Source: JAIBAC01 sp046331095 (GTDB lineage Bacteria; Actinomycetota; Acidimicrobiia; UBA2766). From it: a stretch of DNA of 64,000 nt. Below the pieces are notes generated by a model. It saw nothing but the letters and a program-made list of their open reading frames with translations. It had not been told where the DNA came from and did no database searches. The translations under genes and the position numbers were made by a program. Below, in pieces: positions 58,976 to 64,000 of the stretch (the first letter of the stretch is position 1; the number at the start of each line of letters is the position of its first letter). The stretch lies in assembly GCA_046331095.1 (NCBI GenBank), contig JAXLRM010000004.1, forward strand, positions 992,001 to 1,056,000, given 5' to 3'.

Positions 58976-59881
58976 CTACGCCGCGGTACGGGACAGGCGG
59001 CGCCAACGCGGCAGTAGGGCGTGCTTGGCACCCATCCACAGCGGCGGGGCCGCACGCCGCAGGGCCGGCAGGCGCGGATAGACGGCCCGCACCGCTGCGT
59101 CGACGCGATCGAAGCGCCGCCGGCGGCGTTCGTCCCACTCGAACCCGTACATCTCACGGATCCGTTGCGGCAACAGCCCGACGGCGAGGGCCGCCAGCTC
59201 GGCCTTGAGCAGTCGGGGGGCGAGCGGCACCGGTGGGTTCAGGATCGACTTCGACACGCTGAGGGCGGTCGGGCTCACCGCGAGCTCGTCACCCTCGAGC
59301 ATCGACGTCCAGTAGATGTCGAAGGTCTCTCGGTCGGGGGGAACCAGGGCCGCGGGGATGCCGAAGAAGTCGGCGAAAGCGACCCAGTCGGCGTAGAGGC
59401 CCTCGCGCTCGCCCGCGGCCAGTCCGCCCGTGTAGCGCTCGGCGACGACCTCGACTGTGTCGACCAGTGTCGCCCACACCCACAGCAACAGGCGCGGATC
59501 GTGCGCCGTGTAGCGCTCGCCGCGGGCGAACGTGCCGGCGTCGTAGTGCAGCTCACCGTGGATGCGGTCGTGGACCTCCATGATCGACTCCCAGGCCGCC
59601 TGGGGCTCCCGGCCCTCGCCCCAGACGATCGTGAGGACCTTGTCGGCGGTGCCCACGAGGCGCCGGATCGGGGTGCGGCGGAACCGGCTGTGGTCGTCGA
59701 CGCCCGTGGCGACCTTGGGGTGGGCGAGCTGCAGGAGCAGCGCACGTTGCGCGCCGGCGAGCAGGACCGGTTCGGACGCGTAGCGGCGCAAGGGGCTTCC
59801 GGGACGCAGCGGCGCCGCCGCCGGCTCACGGACCCACGTACCGGGGCCGGGCACTGTCACGTCGTCGGCTGCTGTCGTCAT
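58976..59881 (-). CDS. MpaB-family (DUF2236) oxygenase-like protein
   Basis: 301 residues from ATG 59881. The family pattern is present: LLLQLAHPKVATGVDDHSRFR (His-containing), TIVWGEGREPQAAWESIMEVHDRI, HDPRLLLWVWATLVDTV and FDIYWTSML. Relatives include latex-clearing and MpaB heme enzymes, with a His as heme ligand, but most are unknown. It is convergent with bcp (13 bp between stops) and co-directional with the MFS gene. Confidence 0.88.
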   Translation of the reverse strand: MTTAADDVTVPGPGTWVREPAAAPLRPGSPLRRYASEPVLLAGAQRALLLQLAHPKVATGVDDHSRFRRTPIRRLVGTADKVLTIVWGEGREPQAAWESIMEVHDRIHGELHYDAGTFARGERYTAHDPRLLLWVWATLVDTVEVVAERYTGGLAAGEREGLYADWVAFADFFGIPAALVPPDRETFDIYWTSMLEGDELAVSPTALSVSKSILNPPVPLAPRLLKAELAALAVGLLPQRIREMYGFEWDERRRRRFDRVDAAVRAVYPRLPALRRAAPPLWMGAKHALLPRWRRLSRTAA

Positions 59882-59912
59882 TCGTTGCTCCTGGGGTGCA
59901 ACGAGTCTAGGG

Positions 59913-59943
59913 ACCTGCGCGCGCCGTTCTGGTGCGCGCAGGT
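59913..59943 (-). terminator. hairpin between MFS and MpaB-family genes
   Basis: ACCTGCGCGC (59913-59922) and GCGCGCAGGT (59934-59943) form a perfect 10-bp stem with an 11-nt loop, 22 bp past the MFS stop on the minus strand and just upstream of the MpaB-type start. There is no T tract. It is probably the transcription end of the MFS gene, or part of the MpaB promoter region. Confidence 0.5.
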
Positions 59944-59964
59944 CGGCCCGTGCCGCTCCCCGGG

Positions 59965-61530
59965 TCAGCCGGAGCCCGGTTCGGGGTCGAGGAGCGCATC
60001 CTGCGCCGGCTCGGCACGCGCAGGGAGCCACAGCGCTGCGATCACCGCTCCGACGGTCACGACCGCAGCCGCCACGAACATGGCTGTGACCGCACCGCGG
60101 GTGAACGCGATCTTGGCGGCCTCGCCGACCTCGGGACCCTCTGCCAGGGCATGGGCGAGTGAACGCTTCGCGGCGGCGAGGCGGTCCGGTGGCACGCGCA
60201 GGACGCGAGCGAGGGCGTGCTGGTAGCGGACCGCGAGGATCGTGCCCAGGACCGCGATGCCAATGCCGCCGCCGAGCTCGAGGGTCGTGTCGTTCATGGC
60301 CGAGCCGACCCCGAGCTTCGCCGCCGGGACCGAGCTGAGCACGGCCTCCTCGGCCGGCGTGAGGCTGACGCCGAGGCCGAGGCCGATGAAGACCAGCATC
60401 ACGAGCACCATCCAGTACGGTCCGTGCGCGGTGAACTGGGTCCCGACCAGGAGCCCGACCACGATCAGGGCGAGCCCGCCGGCAACCGCGACCTTCGTGC
60501 CCACCACACGCAGCGTCACGTGCGAGAACGGCGACACGACCCCGACGAGCACGATCGCCGGCAGAAGCGTGAGCCCGGCTTGTAGCGGCGACAGGCCGAG
60601 GACGAGCTGGACGTACTGGGTCGCGATGAAGGCGAGGCCGTACAGGGCGAACTGGGTGAGAGCGACCGCGAGGTTGGCGACGGTGAAGCGCGGGTTGCGG
60701 AAGAGGTCGAGATCGAGCATCGGATGGCTCGTGCGCCGCTCCCACCACACGAACACGACCAGCAGGACCACGCCACCGAAGATCAGACCCACGTGGGTGA
60801 GGTGCAGGCCGCTCTCGCCGGCCTCGATCACTCCCGCGATCGTGAGGGCGATGCCGAGGGTCCACAGGACGGTCCCGGGGATGTCGGCCGGCGGGGTGGT
60901 GGGGTCGCGTGAGGTCCTGACGATCCACAGCGAGCCGACGAGCGCGACGGCGCAGATCGGAAGGTTGACGAGGAAGATCGAGCCCCACCAGAAGTGCTCG
61001 AGCAGGATGCCGCCCACGAGCGGCCCTGCCGCGATCCCGAGCCCGAGGCTCGCGGTCCAGATCCCGAGCGCCTTGGCACGTTCCTCCCGCGGGAAGGTGG
61101 CCATCAGGATCGACAGCGTCGCGGGCATGATGAGCGCACCCGCCGCGCCCATCGCGACGCGTGCGAGGACGAGCAGCGAGGGTGTCGGTGCCAGCGCAGC
61201 ACCCAACGAGGTCAGTGCGAAGAGCACGAGGCCGACCTCGAGAACGCCCTTGCGTCCCCGCCGGTCGGCGAGCGAACCGCATGCGAGTAGCAGCGACGCG
61301 AACACGATCGTGTAGGCGTCGGCGATGCGGGCGAGGTCACCTTGGCTCGCACCGAGCTCGCGGGCGATCTCGGGCAGAGCCGTCGTGACGATCGTGTTGT
61401 CGATGCTCACCACCGAGAGCCCGACGCAGAGGACCGCGAGCGCCCACCACCGGCGCGGGTCCGGCGCCGCGTTCGCCCCGGGGACCCCTTCGAGGTCGGC
61501 GGGAAGGTCCGCGCTGTCGGGATCGACCAT
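59965..61530 (-). CDS. MFS drug/solute efflux transporter, DHA2 (EmrB/QacA) family
   Basis: 521 residues, 14 TMs expected. VSIDNTIVTTALPEIARELGAS at TM1 (the D-x-T-x-V-N-like motif of DHA2), LADRRGRKGVLEVGL (motif A), FPREERAKALGIWTASLGLGIAAGPLVGG (motif C) and LLEHFWWGSIFLVNLP support the group. Substrate is unknown; drug or metabolite export with H+ antiport is the usual role. No TetR or MarR regulator is adjacent. Confidence 0.92.
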   Translation of the reverse strand: MVDPDSADLPADLEGVPGANAAPDPRRWWALAVLCVGLSVVSIDNTIVTTALPEIARELGASQGDLARIADAYTIVFASLLLACGSLADRRGRKGVLEVGLVLFALTSLGAALAPTPSLLVLARVAMGAAGALIMPATLSILMATFPREERAKALGIWTASLGLGIAAGPLVGGILLEHFWWGSIFLVNLPICAVALVGSLWIVRTSRDPTTPPADIPGTVLWTLGIALTIAGVIEAGESGLHLTHVGLIFGGVVLLVVFVWWERRTSHPMLDLDLFRNPRFTVANLAVALTQFALYGLAFIATQYVQLVLGLSPLQAGLTLLPAIVLVGVVSPFSHVTLRVVGTKVAVAGGLALIVVGLLVGTQFTAHGPYWMVLVMLVFIGLGLGVSLTPAEEAVLSSVPAAKLGVGSAMNDTTLELGGGIGIAVLGTILAVRYQHALARVLRVPPDRLAAAKRSLAHALAEGPEVGEAAKIAFTRGAVTAMFVAAAVVTVGAVIAALWLPARAEPAQDALLDPEPGSG

Positions 61531-61684
61531 GGCGGCACGCTAGTTCCCGGTCGCGGCACGAGTCACGACCGACGCAGTTCGCGGTGCTCCTCCGGCCCGC
61601 GCAGCCGAGCGCGTCGCCGGAGTGGCCATTTCGTCCGTTGCGGCTACCTTTCCCGGATGCCAGCGCCGGGGGAGTGGCAGGGCT

Positions 61685-63979
61685 GTGCAAGCGCAAGCAC
61701 AAACCGACGTGCTCGCCGAGGTGAACCGCGCGTTCGCCGAGGTCGAGACCGACTATCCCCGCCTCGTCGCACGCATCGCCCGGACCGTCGCCGAGACGCT
61801 GGGGGACCTCTGCGTCGTCCAGGTTCTCTCGCCCGAGGGCGGCGAGTTCCTGCCCGAGAGCCACCACCACGCCGACGCGTCGACGCACGCGCGTTTCGAG
61901 GCGATCCTCGCGACGGCGCGCCAGCGCGTCGACGAGGGCGTGAGTGGGCAAGCGGTGCAGAGCGGCGCTCCCGTCCTGGTCGCGCAGTGGCGTCCCGACG
62001 ACTCGAACCCGCTCGCGCGCTCGGACTTCCTGCCCTTCCACCGCAGCGTCGGCACGCACAGCGTCATGTCGGTGCCGATCACCGTGGCCGGCGCCGGCGT
62101 CGGTGCGCTCTTCGTCTCACGTGACCGCACCGCGGCCCCGTACACCACCGCGGACCTCACCCTCGCTACCGCCATCGCGAACCAGGCTGCGCTGGCGGTC
62201 CAGAACGCTCGCCTCTACCAGAGCCTGTGGGACCTGAACCGCACGCTCGAGGATCAGGTGCGCGACCGCACCATCGACCTGCTCGACAGCTACGAGAGCC
62301 TCGACCGTCAGGCGGCGGCGCTTCGCGAGAGCGAGGACCGCCAGCGAGCGTTGCTCGACGCGATGCCGGACGCGATGCTGCGCTTCAGCCGCGTGGGCTC
62401 CTTCCTCGACGCGCGTCGGGGTGTCGGCTTCGAGTGGCTCCCCGACACGTCCGAGATCCTCGGCGCCGACGTGGCCGACGTCTTGGCGCCCGGCCTGGCG
62501 CACCGCTTCGTGCAAGCGATCTCAGCCGCGCTGCCCACGTCCGGCGTCGAGTCGTTCGAGTTCGAAGTCGGGACCGGCGAAGGACTCAGGGCCTACGAAG
62601 CCCGCATGGTCTCGAGCGGCAGCGACGAAGTGATCGCGATCTTGCGCGACATCACCGACCGCAAGCGAGCGGAGGAGGAGGCGCGCCACCTCGCCCTCCA
62701 CGATCCCCTCACGGGTCTCGCCAACCGGCGCCTCCTGCTCGACCGCCTCGAGCACGCGGTCGGGCGGCTCCAGCGCCGTCCCGGCAGTGTGGCGGTCCTC
62801 TTCTGCGACCTCGACCGCTTCAAGGTCATCAACGACACCCTCGGCCACACCGCCGGCGACGCGGTGCTGCGGATCGTGACCGAGCGCCTGCGGGAGACGT
62901 TCCGGGGCGATGACACGATCGCACGCATCGGTGGCGACGAGTTCGTCGTCGTCGTCGAGGACCTCGACGAACCGGCCGACGCCGCGCTCGCCGGGGACCG
63001 CCTGCAAGAGGCGCTGCGCATGCCGATCACGGTCTCCGGCGCCGACGTGTTCACCTCGGCGAGCATCGGCATCGCGGTTGCGACGGTGCCCGGCACGTCC
63101 CCCGAGGACCTGCTGCGTCACGCCGACACCGCGATGTACCGCGCCAAGGACGGCGGCCGCGCCCGTTACGAGATCTTCGACGAGGACGTGCGCTCGTCGC
63201 TTCGGGCCCGTCTCGAGCTCGAGTCCGACCTGCACCGCGCTCTCGACCGTCGCGAGCTCGCGGTGCAGTACCAGCCCGTGGTGGCCCTACCGGGCGGACA
63301 GCCCGTCGCGGTCGAGGCGCTCCTGCGCTGGGATCGCGGCGGTGACCTCGTCGCGCCGGGGGAGTTCCTCGACATCGCCGAGGAGACCGGTCTGATCGTG
63401 CCGATCGGGACGTGGGTGCTCGAGACCGCGGTGGCCTACGGCGGCGACCTCGCGGGATCGTTGCCGGCGGGGGCCGCCCTGCACGTGAACGTGTCGGCGC
63501 GTCAACTCGCCGACAACGGCTTCCTCGACCACGTCGCGGCCGTACTGGAGCGGTCGGGCCTGCCGGCCTCGGCACTGGTGCTCGAGCTGACCGAGTCGGC
63601 GCTCATCACCGACCCGCCGGCAGCGGGCCAACGCCTGTCGGCGCTGACCCGGGATCTCGGCGTCCGCATCGCGCTCGACGACTTCGGCACGGGCTTCTCG
63701 TCGTTGTCGCACCTGGTGCAGTTCCCGATCGACATCGTGAAGATCGACAAGTCGTTCGTGGCCGGCCTCGACGGCGACGGCGCCCACTCGACGATCGTCG
63801 AAGCCACGATCGGGCTCGGCCACCGCCTCGGCCTCACGGTCGTCGCCGAGGGTGTCGAGACCGACGAGCAGGCGCGTCACCTCACCGACCTCGGTTGCGA
63901 CCACGCCCAGGGCTTCCTGTACGCGCGACCGCAGCCGGACGTGTCGGCGTGGCTCGAGGGCTACACCGTCGGGTCCTGA
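61685..63979 (+). CDS. GAF-PAS-GGDEF-EAL signalling protein (c-di-GMP synthesis and breakdown)
   Basis: 764 residues from GTG 61685; an upstream GTG 61622 adds 21 residues. Residues about 10-170 are a GAF domain, 200-330 a PAS-like unit with a coiled-coil linker. The GGDEF domain keeps its exact motif RIGGDEFVVV, and the RGDD inhibitory (I) site lies five residues before it. The EAL domain keeps EALLRW, ELTESAL, DDFGTGFSSL, KIDKSFV and EGVET, so both activities look intact. No signal peptide or TM is seen. The final 21 bp after 63979 hold nothing. Confidence 0.94.
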   Translation: MQAQAQTDVLAEVNRAFAEVETDYPRLVARIARTVAETLGDLCVVQVLSPEGGEFLPESHHHADASTHARFEAILATARQRVDEGVSGQAVQSGAPVLVAQWRPDDSNPLARSDFLPFHRSVGTHSVMSVPITVAGAGVGALFVSRDRTAAPYTTADLTLATAIANQAALAVQNARLYQSLWDLNRTLEDQVRDRTIDLLDSYESLDRQAAALRESEDRQRALLDAMPDAMLRFSRVGSFLDARRGVGFEWLPDTSEILGADVADVLAPGLAHRFVQAISAALPTSGVESFEFEVGTGEGLRAYEARMVSSGSDEVIAILRDITDRKRAEEEARHLALHDPLTGLANRRLLLDRLEHAVGRLQRRPGSVAVLFCDLDRFKVINDTLGHTAGDAVLRIVTERLRETFRGDDTIARIGGDEFVVVVEDLDEPADAALAGDRLQEALRMPITVSGADVFTSASIGIAVATVPGTSPEDLLRHADTAMYRAKDGGRARYEIFDEDVRSSLRARLELESDLHRALDRRELAVQYQPVVALPGGQPVAVEALLRWDRGGDLVAPGEFLDIAEETGLIVPIGTWVLETAVAYGGDLAGSLPAGAALHVNVSARQLADNGFLDHVAAVLERSGLPASALVLELTESALITDPPAAGQRLSALTRDLGVRIALDDFGTGFSSLSHLVQFPIDIVKIDKSFVAGLDGDGAHSTIVEATIGLGHRLGLTVVAEGVETDEQARHLTDLGCDHAQGFLYARPQPDVSAWLEGYTVGS

Positions 63980-64000
63980 GGCGCAGGCGCGACCGCGAGC

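Overview
The window is chromosome from a high-GC actinobacterium. A WhiB-family regulator, a mycothiol-type maleylpyruvate isomerase fold protein, a DUF3097 protein, frequent GTG/TTG starts, ATGA/GTGA start-stop overlaps and very strong G/C bias at third codon positions all point that way. The mix of CoA-linked metabolism (acyl-CoA dehydrogenase, acyl-CoA synthetase, thioesterase) with few sporulation or mycolate genes would suit the class Acidimicrobiia, but that placement is inference.

1-24.7 kb is ordinary chromosome: the end of an FtsX-type permease, a GNAT-like protein, alpha/beta hydrolases, a cyclophilin, a PQQ-dehydrogenase-like propeller, acyl-CoA dehydrogenase, gpsA, threonine dehydratase, a FabF-type ketosynthase and a red-chlorophyll-catabolite-reductase-like protein. 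These are followed by transporters, an Hpt protein, and a macro-domain protein overlapping an S9 peptidase. A WhiB7-like gene at 22.6 kb is preceded by what reads as a complete ribosome-controlled attenuator: promoter, 50-codon upstream ORF, antiterminator arm inside that ORF's last codons, and an intrinsic terminator. A sigma-70 gene converges on it.

24.8-34.5 kb is a 9.65-kb integrated element in a tRNA-Val(TAC) gene, bounded by 41-bp direct repeats. It carries a tyrosine integrase, an excisionase, a small protein combining HARP-like and J-like segments, a Prim-Pol replication protein, an ATPase, a DUF4326 protein and an HK97-type capsid protein. This resembles the phiRv1/phiRv2 prophage-like elements of Mycobacterium tuberculosis, i.e. 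a phage satellite. The replication and capsid genes are split by many single-base indels, while the integration genes and the surrounding host genes are intact.

34.5-41 kb holds a YceI-like protein, a PASTA-like membrane protein, and a thiamine operon: a TPP riboswitch whose 3' end contains the ribosome binding site and start codon of thiamine pyrophosphokinase, then binding protein, fused permease, an unknown 67-residue ORF and the ATPase, each overlapping or nearly touching the next. 41-53.6 kb holds flippase-like, acyl-CoA synthetase, carotenoid, lipoate-ligase-like, gamma-glutamyltransferase, aldehyde dehydrogenase, SDR, chorismate synthase, serine hydrolase, diiron protein and TetR genes. 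54-58 kb is trpC-trpF-trpB-trpA, where TrpA carries an extra Cys/His-rich C-terminal domain. The window ends with bcp, an MpaB-type protein, a drug-type MFS pump and a GAF-PAS-GGDEF-EAL protein.

The most striking non-coding feature is a set of structured intergenic repeats. Family A (49 bp, ten full copies in four clusters) has perfect or G-U-paired 12-bp arms. Family B (two subtypes with the same arms but different cores) and family C (GGTTGGAGAAC arms) fill several other gene-free gaps. They lie in convergent, divergent and tandem gaps alike, so they are not simple terminators.
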